Notes under the pieces: generated by a model
The model's input: the letters and a program-made list of their open reading frames with translations, nothing else
Database searches by the model: none
What the model was told of the DNA's origin: nothing
Shown here: in pieces, positions 46,601-57,064 of the stretch
Layout: each line of letters begins with the position of its first letter
Position numbering within the stretch: the first letter of the stretch is position 1
NCBI GenBank assembly: GCA_002221725.1
Contig: NJFT01000012.1
Location: 186,001-250,000 of the forward strand
Source: Scedosporium boydii
Lineage: Eukaryota; Ascomycota; Sordariomycetes; Microascales; Microascaceae
DNA: 64,000 nucleotides
Reading direction: 5' to 3'
Translations under genes and position numbers: made by a program

Positions 46601-47306
46601 TTTCTGGTAAGTGTCATTGATCCTATCATCCTATGCGATCAAGACTTTGAGTCTATTTTCAACACTCTCCTTGCACACCTTGTTCCCTTGAGAGTGACGA
46701 CACTCGTCCGTGGCTGGCTCTCCTTCTGGCTGGGCGCCTGCGACGAAGTCGACAGATGAGGTTTTACTCTCTCCTCTCCCCGTCCCCGACATTCCCTGGA
46801 CCTCCCTTTCCCATCTACAACCCCTATGCTTCTTCTCATCGGCGCCTTTTATCCTAGATATTAACTCTTCACCAAAGAAACGCTTTCCATTACAGTATCC
46901 GACCTTGCCCGCCGCCTGCCTTTCTGTTCCCACACCTTCCGACGTCAATATCCTCGCAAGAGGGCGATCGACTCCTCCGAGCATCCAGGTCCTGGCGCTT
47001 TACCGCCCTTCGACAGGACGGTGACGCCCTCTTAACGATTACTTTGGAGAGTTGATTCGCACCTCCGCAGACTTCATCGTCGTCGTCTATTGTCGACCTC
47101 GCCCTTGCCTGGGGCTCCCTGGAATTGGCCGAGTCTTGTGCTAAAGCCGACACCGCCAAAGCACACGCACACACCAGGGCCTATTCGCCCGCCACCCCCA
47201 TCGCCATATTCATATTTCCCCCTTCATCGACCAACTCCCTGGTCATCCTATTATTTCCTACCTCTCCTATTCGATCCTACTCCACTCCTCCATAATATAT
47301 TCCAAT
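46600..47306 (+). promoter_or_regulatory. C/T-rich leader of the Zn2Cys6 regulator with two upstream ORFs
   Basis: Pyrimidine-rich sequence from about 46770 to the ATG at 47307. Two overlapping uORFs open at 46756 (33 aa, stop at 46857) and 46826 (12 aa, stop at 46864). From 46865 to 47306 there is no ATG at all on this strand, consistent with a long scanned 5' leader. Transcription start is unknown. Confidence 0.5.
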
Positions 47307-49451
47307 ATGGCATCCGTGTCACCCACAAGCACATCAAATGGCTATGCCGCCCATGGCAGCATGTCACCACGACAGAGCGCCACCCCCAAGAATGTCGCAT
47401 TCGAACTCCTCTTCACAGAATCGCCTCAATATCGTGCGCGCCTCCCCATGCGTGTGCAAATATATCCTCACGATACCACAGACTCCATTGTCACCACCGT
47501 GAAGAATTTTTACGGCTTATACTCCAGCCCAACAAGTTCCAAGGGTGTTAGCTTTGAGGACGAGCAGGGCAACACCCTTATTGCAAGATATGAGAACTTC
47601 CGAAATAACATGGTGGTCTACGTGAGGGTCATAGAAGAGCCGACACAGAATCCCGCTGCCTTTGGACCTCATCCCTATCCGCCCGCTACTATGGGTGGCC
47701 AGGCCTACTACAACAATGACGGTATCCCTCCCCAAGCTGCCCAGCGACTTGAGCAAGATATTTCGCGGCCCAACTCCAGGACGTCGCGAAGACGAAGTCG
47801 TTCTCCTGGCAGTGCCCGGGGTCGTCGAAGCGACTCGGCCAGCACCAATCCTGCCACTGGCAAAACCGGTCGTTCTCGCTCTGGGAAATCTAGAAACCCT
47901 GGCAGCCAGCATGGAGCCGACGGATACGATAGCCACAATGGCTATAGCAGCGGTGACGGCGCTCCCGGCTCAACATCTGGAAAAGCCAAGGATCAGATTG
48001 GGAATACCGAAATCAGTGTCGAGAACATTGTGGAAGGTGGTCGTCGTAAGAGGGCCAAGTTTGAAAGCTCGGTGAGTTACTTTTTCGCCCTTCCTTCTTT
48101 AGGCTTTCTTTTTTCTTCCTTTTCTTAATTCTCTTGCTCTTCTTCTTTCCTCTCCTTGAGTTTTCCTCTCCAATATATTTCCTGTGCTCAATACTCTAGA
48201 GGGCCTCCTTTTTTCTTTCTTCCCCTTTCCCTTTTGCTATGTCGATTTCCAATCACTAACTTTGCTTGCCTTGTCCTCTAGGAACTGCCACTCTTCGCGC
48301 CCCCTCAGATGCCCGCGGCAACTTCTAACCCGTCTATATCCCCGGCAAGAAGGATGGATCAGCATCGATCCTCTCTTTCCTATGTGCCCGGGGCTCCGAA
48401 TCCATTTGCCAACCCTCGACCGCTTCAGTCCCCTCAAAGTTATTCCAATGGTTTCGGCCACGGACTGTATACTACACCAGACGGCCATCGCTCGCGCGGC
48501 AGCATAGGATATAGTGCTAATGGTATTGGCATTACCAACGGCATGGGCGGCATACTTCCAACACCCGATCCGACCGTCGGAAGTTGCGTTTCTGAAGAAG
48601 ACAAGGACGTGGCCATACAACTTATGCGTCTCGGAGAGATGTCGAATATATCCCACGGTAGGACATCTGCTTCGACCCTTGACGATACATTTAGCGGCCG
48701 CGCCGACGTCGCCTCATCCACGGGAGCCACCAGCGATGGCGAGAGTGACAGCGAGGACGATATGCCGCCGTCGCGCCGACAGAAACTGAATTCTGGTGTC
48801 AGCCGACCCGCCTTTGGGCTTTCGGAGCGCGCCTTTCCTCCCGGTCCTGAATCTGTGCAGCCTGCTGCCAGCGAAGTCCAGCCCAGCGAAGTCGCAATCG
48901 GAAACGCCATGCTTGCTCCTCCTAGGACACAGAACCTTCAGGGCGCATCGAAGCCAAAGTCTGCTCCGGCCGCCAAAGCCACCAAAGCCACCAAACAGAC
49001 CAAGGGTGGTAGCCGAACGACTGCGACTTCCAAGACAAAGAAGGCATCCGGTCCTTCGACTCTCCCAATGTCGCCTGCTTCTCTGCCCCCTTCGAGGAAG
49101 CAATCCATCTCCTCGGGCTCCAACATTCCCCAGCCATCTATTGAGGATGAGCAGCCCGATCTCTCGACCAAGCCAAGGTGCCAACGCTGTCGCAAGAGCA
49201 AGAAGGGATGCGACCGACAACGCCCATGTGGCAGATGCCGCGACGCCGGTCTTTCTGCGGATCAGTGTATTAGTGAAGATGAGGGCAACGGTCGCAAGGG
49301 CCGTTACGGACGACACATGGGTGTCCCCATCAAGAAGGAAGATATGCCGGCTCCCCCGCAGCCAAGCCTGCTCCCTGCTGCGCCTATCATGGCTTCTACC
49401 GCTCCTGCGACAGCTGCTGCTCTTGACAAATCCAAGAAGCGCAAGCGGTAG
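47307..49451 (+). CDS. Transcription regulator with C-terminal Zn2Cys6 cluster
   Basis: Exon 1 is 47307-48071, the intron is 48072-48281 (donor GTGAGT, branch CTAAC, acceptor CTCTAG), and exon 2 is 48282-49451; 644 aa, phase 0 join at FESS|ELPLFAPP. The N-terminal domain (about residues 25-115) contains NVAFELLFTESPQYRARLPM and VQIYPHDTTDSIVTTVKNFY, an ordered globular region. It is followed by a long Ser/Arg/Gly-rich disordered part with basic RSRSGKSRN and GRRKRAKFE. The binuclear cluster lies near the C-terminus at 555-584: CX2CX6CX5CX2CX9C, beginning CQRCRKSKKGCDRQRPCGRC. It is followed by the distinctive GNGRKGRYGRHMGVP. C-terminal placement is atypical, since most fungal Zn2Cys6 proteins carry it at the N-terminus, but this architecture is conserved in Pezizomycotina. 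I recall homologues linked to conidial development but cannot confirm it. No fungal-specific middle homology domain is visible. Confidence 0.88.
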
Positions 49452-52400
49452 ACGTGGTCGCAAACCGATCATGTTTATTATGTTTGACGAACCCTCATGA
49501 TGCTTTGTTGTCATGCAGCGAAGGAGTCTTCCTTTGCGACCAAGGGAAGTCGGACGAGCCACTGTCACTCCAAATCGGTCGTGGCTTGCTCATACACTCC
49601 GCGCGACTCCTTGTCTTTTTACTTGGCCCTTTGCCCTTGACCCTCGCTCGTGATGTCCGCGACGCGAGAAACGATGCTGGTACGCATCTATACGGCTTTC
49701 CAATTTGTGCGGCGCGAGTCTGAGTTTGGTTCCCTGCTTTGTGCGATGCTTTCCGCCTTCTACTGTTCACTTCGTCAGCTCATCCTCTTGATATTTAACG
49801 TTTTTTATTATCATTATTACTATCTGCCTGGTTCTAACCCCAAAACCCGATCACGTTGGGGCGCACTGTTTGGGGAGGAGTATAATCGCGATGATCCCTA
49901 ACAGAGACCATCCTAAACTACGACCTCCCCTACCCATATTTCCTAGTTCTTTCACGGCGTATATTTGGTTCGGGAAGGGTGTCTATGGAGAGCAATGCTG
50001 CTTTGACCCCCGCGCCAGCAACAGAGAGCGGGGGAGTTCGGTTGTGCTTCTCTTTCCTATCTCTTTTTCTGGTTTTCTTTTCTTTTCCTTGTTGTCTCTT
50101 GGGAGAAGTCTGGGCTTGGCAGTATGTTACCGAAAAGCCTGTGCGACATTGGCTGGCGCAGCGGATCACGGGTATATTGGTGGACCTGAAACAAAACAAA
50201 AAAGAAGAAAGGGACAAAAAAAGAGCTGGAGAGGGATGGCCCTCGGGACAATGCAAAATTGATTGCGAGGGACGGGTTGATGGTGTTTGGATGTGGTTCT
50301 CTGCATGTTTTTATTTCCTTTTTTTTTCCCTTTTTGTCCCCAGTCTTTGTTTTCCCCTTTCCTATCTTGTGTGTGCTCTTATGCTTCTGAAGTACTGCTC
50401 TCTAGTTTTTGTCTTGTGAATCTTGAAAGTTTATGTCTATCTGGTGCTGCGTCTGCTGTGTTTACTCTTCCTATATTGTTCGGACGTTAAAATCAGGTGG
50501 TGACGCGACGTTTCAGTGGCGTGTGTGAAATGCCTTTCTTTTTTTAGTTTCGCTTTCTCTTCTCTTTTCTTTTCCTTCGGTCTATCTATTGTTTTATTCT
50601 GTTTATATTCTCGATCAACCCGCTCGCTCCCGTCGTCTTACCGTTGAGCATGATGCGATGCGCTGCCGCCATGCAAAGGGAAGTGCATGGGCAAAGATGC
50701 GCCGGGGGGAGGGAATGAGGGAGATGAGAGAAAGTAAATGGAGTAGTCATGACACGATATTTTGATTCCCGTTTTACGTTTGGCTCTTGTCTGTGAGATA
50801 GGAACTGAGAAACGACGATTGTAAAACAAAATGGTGTCGATGAGTGAGTGGGTGACCAGCGCATCGACGCTTTTGCTATCTTTTCAGTCGCAACTTGGAT
50901 TAGTTCGGCAGGGAGCTGGAAAGTCAATTCCAAACTCTCAGTGAGCCAAGTCAATTCAATTCCCCCAAGACTCGGAGGGTTTAAAAAAGAACGAAGCATA
51001 TTTCTCGTTCCATGAATATCGCGCATGCGCTTTTAAAGAGCAAGTTGAATCTTTTAAATTTTTCAATTTTTCACCCCCCTCAATCCTTGCGCATCTTCAC
51101 GATCCAGGTTGCAATCTCCATCTATCCATTTTAGGAACTGTCAATAATTAAAATCCCAAGTGTTTACATACGACGTCAAAAAAAAAAAACAAAAACAAAA
51201 CGACACGGCGCTAAAAATAGGCTCAAGCCCCCCAGGCGCCCCCGGTTCCAGCCACTGATGACGCACCAACCAACCGAAAACGCACAAAATTGTGACGGGC
51301 TATTGGTTTTTCCGGGAATTGGGATCGGCTACTTCCGGGGTTTGGACAAGGTTTCTGCCGGCGTGGCGCCCCCACTTTCTCTTTTTGTGGTTTTTGTTCT
51401 TTAGCCGTGGTGCCGTAGCCGGGATAGCGCCGAATGCGGAACCAGGCCCCACTTTAATGGCGAAGGATCGGGACCGAGGTCACGTGTGTCGGTGCGATTG
51501 TGCGGCAGGCATTTCACAGGAGGGAAAAAAAAAGGTCATCATGATTGGCGAATGGGACGGACGCGAAAGATTTTCTAGATTTGCCCATCGAATCGCTTTC
51601 TATTGGATGTGGAATTGGAGCGGTCAAGAATTGCAAACTAGGGTGCTGCATTGGGTGCTCTATCCGGGCTAACGAAAAGTTCTGGTGCGTGCTGGCGCTG
51701 GGACTCGAAAAAGTCCGGAACCAATGAGCAATGGTCTAACGAGGGAAAAATCATGACGAAGTCGGAGCGGACAGACGGCGGAAAACGTTGGGTTCGACAC
51801 CATCTCGGGCCTTGGGACAATGGCGAGAGAGACCAACTGACATTTTGTGGGTCCTCCGCCGATGTTGGGGTCAAAGTTGGTCTTGGCCCCTCTTTTTGCT
51901 TCTCCCTTTTTCTTATGGTTTTTTCTCCCCGGTTCGCGTTGATATTTCCTTAGGTTCTTTTTGCCTTCTGTTTTTTCAACCTATGTGGGGTTATACAGCT
52001 CAATCCTATTTAACGTTAGTACAGGGTTAACTTTGGAGGTTTTCTTTGCAGAGAAGGAACTTGAATTACAACATCGCTTCGTCCTCCGAGATCACCATAG
52101 AGTTGCGAGCGGAGTGTTAGGGCGGCAGATGTGAACTATCGAAATCCGGCTAGAACGGCGCCGAAGACTCGCTTGTACATACCTTCCACTTCCCCCTCCT
52201 GCAGTTCATATGCCTCTGCGATGCCATTAGATCTAGTGTAAACTACGTTCGAGTCAGAAAACGAGCGGCTGCCGTCATCCGATGACTCGGCCCGCGATCT
52301 CGGAACCTCAAAAAGCTGTGACATATGCTCCATCGCAGACATTGCATCAACACCCACCACGTCAAAGTCAACGATTCTTCCGGTGACCAATCCGCGGAGC

Positions 52401-52874
52401 CGACAGGGCCAGGTTCTCGTGACACCCAGAGAGACTGAGAAAGGCTAGCCCCGACTTCCGGGCCCTACCCACGCCCTTTGACAAGTCAAGTTTTTTCCCC
52501 GATCTGCGCCCTTGCCCCGTAGCCGATGCGCGGTCCCCCCCTCCTCGCCCGGTCTACACTAATAGTCTTTGCGCAAAGGATCAATTGATGCGCCTCTAGT
52601 GCAGGATTCCCGGCTTGAAAAGGCTTAAGAGATCAATTGATATGGAAGGGCCAAAAATGACCAATTAATAATCTGGTATATATATGACTTGTATTTGATG
52701 TATGCAAGAGCCGATCCCGAGTCAACTAAACGCTTGCTTGGCCCTCAAATCCCAACTTCCCTCGGCTTCTTAACATCGTTTCCGTCAAGCTTCTTTTTTC
52801 TACCCCTTGGCGTCATCCCCTCCAATGACCCGGCCAACTTGCTATCCAACCCCCACGTTATCGTCACCTCGCCA
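49452..52874. other. Long intergenic region between the Zn2Cys6 gene and the MFS gene
   Basis: 3.4 kb in tandem orientation. T-rich stretches at 50040-50110 and 50300-50600 fit the 3' UTR of the upstream gene. TCAATTGA palindromes occur at 52581 and 52633, shortly upstream of the MFS gene. A minus-strand frame at 52136-52390 has acidic/serine character but no ATG context or family match. Nothing else is supported. Confidence 0.5.
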
Positions 52875-54312
52875 ATGTCCGCCGTAGAAAGAGAGCTCAA
52901 CGAGCGCCATGACGACTACCCGGAAAAGAAGGTCGCCGGCACCGACAACCTCCCCGCCGAAGAGAGCGAAGAATCTCTCCCCGCCACCCCGATCGCCGAC
53001 GACGATGTAGACTACCCGGACGGCGGCCTCGTAGCCTGGCTCCAGGTCCTCTCGAGCCACCTCATGAACTGCCTCGCGTGGGGCTACGCCGCGACGTTTG
53101 GTGTCTACCAGCTCTACTATACCGAGACGATGCAGCTCCCCCGCTCGCAAATCTCGTGGATCGGGTCTATCCAAATCGCAATTACCTTCGCCATCTGCAC
53201 CGTGTCGGGCCGCCTGTCCGACGCGGGGTACGCGAGGACCACTGTCGTGGCCGGGTCGGCACTTGCCGTGTTCGGCACCGCCATGACCAGCCTTGCCAAG
53301 ACGTACTGGCAGATTCTGCTCGCGCAGGGTGTATGCACGGGTATCGGCCTGGGTCTGCTGTTCATGCCCGGCATCGCTACCGTGAGCTCGTACTTCTTTA
53401 AGAAGCGCGCTTTCGCGCTGGCCGTGGCGGCAACCGGGACCGGGACCGGCAGCGTCATCTTCCCCGCCACGGTGCAATACCTGATTCCTCAGATCGGCTT
53501 TCCCTGGGCCGTGAGATGCGCTTCGCTGGTGGCGCTCGTAGTTTGTGCTTTGTCGGTCGTCCTATTAAAGCCGAGGCTCAGACCTAGGAAGTCTGGCCCC
53601 CTGGTGGAGTGGGAAGCCTTCAAGGAGCCGCCTTATGTCCTATTTACTTTGGGCACGTTCTTCTTATTTTGGGCCCTTTACTTTGGTTTCTTTTACGTGA
53701 GTAGCCACTCCCCTCTTCCTCCCGCGCCCCGTGTGGGGCTTGTGGGGGAAACCTGAGAGCCTGGGCGCCGGTTTGACAAGTGCGTTAACTGCTACCCAGA
53801 TCAATGCTTATGCTCGCGCCGAAATTGGCTTCACTTCAACCAAGGCAGTCGAACTACTTCTCATAACCAACGCCATGAGCATCCCGGCGCGGCCCGTCGT
53901 CGGATACGTAGCCGACAACGTCCTAGGACCGATAAACACGGTGATAGTAGCCATGTTCGTACTCAGCTGCATGTTCTTCGCCTGGATAGGAGTCACGACG
54001 AAGACCGGCATCTACGTCTTCTGCGTCTTCTTCGGCCTGTCCAACGGCGCGGCGCAGGGCGTGTTCGGGGGCGCCTTGACGAGCTTGACGGCCGATCCGA
54101 GGAAGATGGGCACTCGGTTCGGCATGGTGGCTACCCTACTCGGGTTCGCGGCGCTGGCTGGGCCGCCTACTGCGGGTGCGATTATCGATAGGTCGGATGG
54201 GAAATACCTTGGGGCGCAGCTTTGGGGCGCAATCGTTATCCTCGCAGGCGCGGCGACGGTTGGTGCGTCAAGAATAGCTATTACTGGGTGGAAACTAAAG
54301 GCGAAGGTATAG
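52875..54312 (+). CDS. MFS monocarboxylate-type permease (MCH family)
   Basis: Plasma-membrane or organellar major-facilitator protein of the fungal monocarboxylate-permease group; substrate not predictable. Exon 1 is 52875-53696, the intron is 53697-53799 (donor GTGAGT, acceptor ACCCAG), and exon 2 is 53800-54312; 444 aa. The start MSAVERE is chosen because upstream in-frame sequence is not protein-like and the hydrophilic tail of about 45 residues leads straight into the family motif DYPDGGLVAWLQV (46-58). Twelve TM helices are visible, with the typical GVYQLYYTE after TM1, SGRLSDAGYARTTV loop 2-3, and GLGLLFMPGIATVSSYFFKK. The intron lies in the central region between TM6 and TM7, after FWALYFGFFY. 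The protein is a little shorter than most family members. It is convergent with BNA7, with only 216 bp between stops. Confidence 0.88.
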
Positions 54313-54528
54313 AGGTCTTTTTTTACCTCCCTTCTCTTTTTTTTCACTTTCCTTTTCTTTTTTATAGGGCACCTCGGTACTGCCATCTAATACGGAGCAG
54401 AGGGCGAACGGAGCAAGCGAGCAGGAAACACAAAAGAATTCTGGGAAAATGGTAAAAGACGGACATGACCTGTTTAAAGGCGAGATTCAGTAGATAGATG
54501 GGTTAGCGTGAATATAAATAAACGTTCA

Positions 54529-55579
54529 TCACGACTCGGTGAGCTTCCGGTGCATCTCAGCAATGAGAGTAGCGATCTGTTTCCCATCCTGCCAGGAAAA
54601 GTCATGCTCTCCCTTGATGAGGGTGACATCGGTATCGATGCCATCGGCGCGGAGGTGGTCAGCCATGGCGGTAGTTTCCCGATCACCATCCACCAGTGAG
54701 TCTTCGGGGGAGTAGGCTAGGAGAACCTTTGGGCCGCCAGACTCCAGGCCAGCATAGCTCGCCTTAAGAGGAGCATCATTGTTCCACTTGGAGTGATCAG
54801 GTCCGAGGGCACCTTCCACCATGGTTACGTAGGGAGCTGAATGACGGTAGACGAAATCGTAAAATTCGTAGATACCCGCGACGCCGATGATAGCCGCCGG
54901 GTGCGGTTCGGCGATCTGAGGGGACGACGAGGCTGCCGTGAGCTGGCCCATCAAGAGCTGGAAAGCCAGCGTGGCACCGACGGAGTGACCAATGAGGATA
55001 TACCTATCACGGATATCGTACTTTGACTGAAGATACTGGAGAGCAAGGCGGACATCGTTGATGTGATCTGGGTGTTTCGCAGAGCGAAGCTTGTCCGGCG
55101 GGGTAGCGGGGTCCTGTGGGTGATTGGGATGCGCGGAAAGACGGTAGTCGATGCTCGCAAACCCCCGAATGGCTCCTTGTGGCACGGACTGCGATGATAA
55201 GAGGGCATTGATGGTCGGGAGGAAGTCTTGGTATGTGTTGGTCGGGTCCCGCCATGCACCTCCGTGGATGAAGCTAGAACTGCGTAAGCCGTGGAAGGGA
55301 TATGGGATTCTTGGGAGCGTGTGATAATAGTATAGAAGGTATCAACGTGTTTGAGTATCTTCGGTGAATGATCGTTGGTGCTACCAGCTTCATTTGACAC
55401 TGGACCTGATGCGACTCCCGACGGAGCCTCGGGTTCGTAAAGAGAGGGTTGTTGAATTCTTACATTAACCAGTAGGCTGATGGATTGGTTGTTGGAAGTG
55501 GAAACTCCCACGTGGCCAAGCTCTGGAGTTCATGCTCGCTGGCATAGTTGTGACGCTTGAAGATGAGAGATTCAGTCAT
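54529..55579 (-). CDS. BNA7: Kynurenine formamidase (arylformamidase, Bna7 type)
   Basis: Alpha/beta hydrolase that converts N-formylkynurenine to kynurenine and formate, step two of tryptophan degradation to NAD or anthranilate. Exon 1 is 55464-55579 (ATG 55579), the intron is 55280-55463 (184 bp, donor GTAAGA, acceptor CGCAG), and exon 2 is 54529-55279; 288 aa. Exon 1 encodes a conserved N-terminus, FKRHNYASEHELQ, ending AYWLI across the junction. Oxyanion motif HGGAW lies at 44-48; nucleophile elbow GHSVG with Ser138; then the acid in SPEDSLVD and the histidine in KGEHDFSWQDG. These give the complete Ser-Asp-His triad. The match to Bna7 rather than a generic esterase rests on HGGAWRDP, DYRLSAHP and the C-terminal GEHDFSW. 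It is a 3'-to-3' neighbour of the MFS permease. Confidence 0.88.
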
Positions 55580-56140
55580 GATGTGGGTGCGGGTGTGTTG
55601 CACTTATTAAAGTCTGACGTTGTGCCCGTGAAGCTGGGGACTTGAAGTCTCGATCGAGTCTTCCGTAAGGGTCAACTATTTGTAAGTACAGTCGTCGGCA
55701 GAGGGTGATATTAGGGCCGGCAGTGAAGCGGATAGCAGCCCAAACCGCTAGTTAAAGTCCTCATGTGGAACTGCAACTCGGAGGAACCTGGAATATCAGG
55801 CATCAATGTTACTTGCAGTACTCGATGGTTGCAGAAGGGGGCTGGAAATTCAACCTCACCTCTACTGAGGGAGAGACACCTTTTTTTTTTCCCACCTATT
55901 TCCTGGGACCAAATGACCCGATATTTTGACATATACTTGCTGTGAATATTATAGCTTTGGGGTTATCTGCTCTTAAGTTCGTGAATTCGGAGTAAATTGG
56001 CAATTCTAGCTACGTAGTGTTTCCTTGAGGGTCGGGGTGAAAGAAGCTCTGTTCACGAATAGATAGAGCCATTTCTCAAGCGACTCACCTATAATCCTCA
56101 CCTCCAACACAAGTCTGAATCCACAGACTCGCCTTCCAAC
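55580..56140. other. Intergenic: divergent region between BNA7 and the orphan gene
   Basis: 561 bp containing the BNA7 promoter. There is a T-run near 55882. No gene or known site is recognised. Confidence 0.5.
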
Positions 56141-57064
56141 ATGGGCAACAAACGAAGCAAAAAACGCAGCCAGAAACGCAGCCTCTATGCTAAGTTTCCC
56201 CCAAACGTCAGCGATTTCCTAAAGAGCCACGTCCTGCCTGCGAACCGGGACTATCGCCCTCGTTTTAGCTTTGAAGACGCCGCAAAGCGAGAAAATCCAA
56301 GTTATCCCCCTCGACTTTACTACCGGCACGCCCCAAGCTTCCACTGATTTCGGGGGCGCCTTCATTCGGCTTCTCCCCTCGGCAGACGTAGATGGCTTAC
56401 TGGATAAGACGAAGCCCTGGCTATCCAACCCTCGTTTCAACGACTTTATTAATACCTCTCCCGGCTGGCCGCGCACTCGGCGTCAAGAAGCTGGCAGCCT
56501 CTGCAGCCTTATTAGCTACTACTTAACGGAGTGCCAAGACCCGGACGGTGGTCCATCAATTATACCAGAGTTTTCGAAGTGGCGGGATATCGGGTTAGTA
56601 GATGCTGTAACTGTAGGGACAGTAATACTAACTTCATACTACATAGTCACGACATCCCTCAGCTTTCCCGGGACATGCGTGAGGACATTGGTTGCGACTG
56701 GCATCTCCTAAATGTATGGCGCTACTGCGCTGAACCGCTGTTGCCGCTTACCCACGATGGACACATGGACCCTTCGAAGCCACATGCGGTTAGCTTTCTC
56801 ATCGATCACCAGGAATTGAAGGACAATTTTATCTCTATCAGTGAGCTCACGTCCGTCTACTGGATTGCGTGCCAGAGCGCAGCACTCCCCATATACGCTG
56901 AACATACACTTGTTATCAAAACTCAGACCATGAGCTCCTCAGGCCAACGCACACCCATTCTAGCTTCAGCGAAAACCCTGACCCGATCTGATGGTATGGC
57001 GTGGATGTTGCGATTGCAGATGCAGAGCTGGAGGAATGCATATTGCATGAATGATCTTATGTAG
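56141..57064 (+). pseudogene. Orphan gene with an apparent frameshift (possible pseudogene)
   Basis: An ATG at 56141 opens a basic 68-codon frame (MGNKRSKKRSQKRSLYAKFP...) that ends at 56347. A second frame, open from 56223, carries the more protein-like continuation (IQVIPLDFTTGTPQ, FNDFINTSPGWPRTR, LISYYLTECQDPDGG). This second frame then joins by a good intron (56594-56646: donor GTTAGT, branch CTAAC, acceptor ACATAG) to a third exon ending at 57064 (GCDWHLLNVWRYCAEPLLPL, SELTSVYWIACQSA). No canonical intron was found that connects the first frame to the second. Therefore either a one-base indel, an assembly error or a wrong start must be invoked. No family was recognised. It is not called as a functional gene. 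Confidence 0.4.

Noticed and set aside
46367..46759. 130-codon hydrophobic + strand ORF upstream of the Zn2Cys6 gene
   Set aside because: Starts at GTG, not ATG; composition fits pyrimidine-rich promoter DNA.
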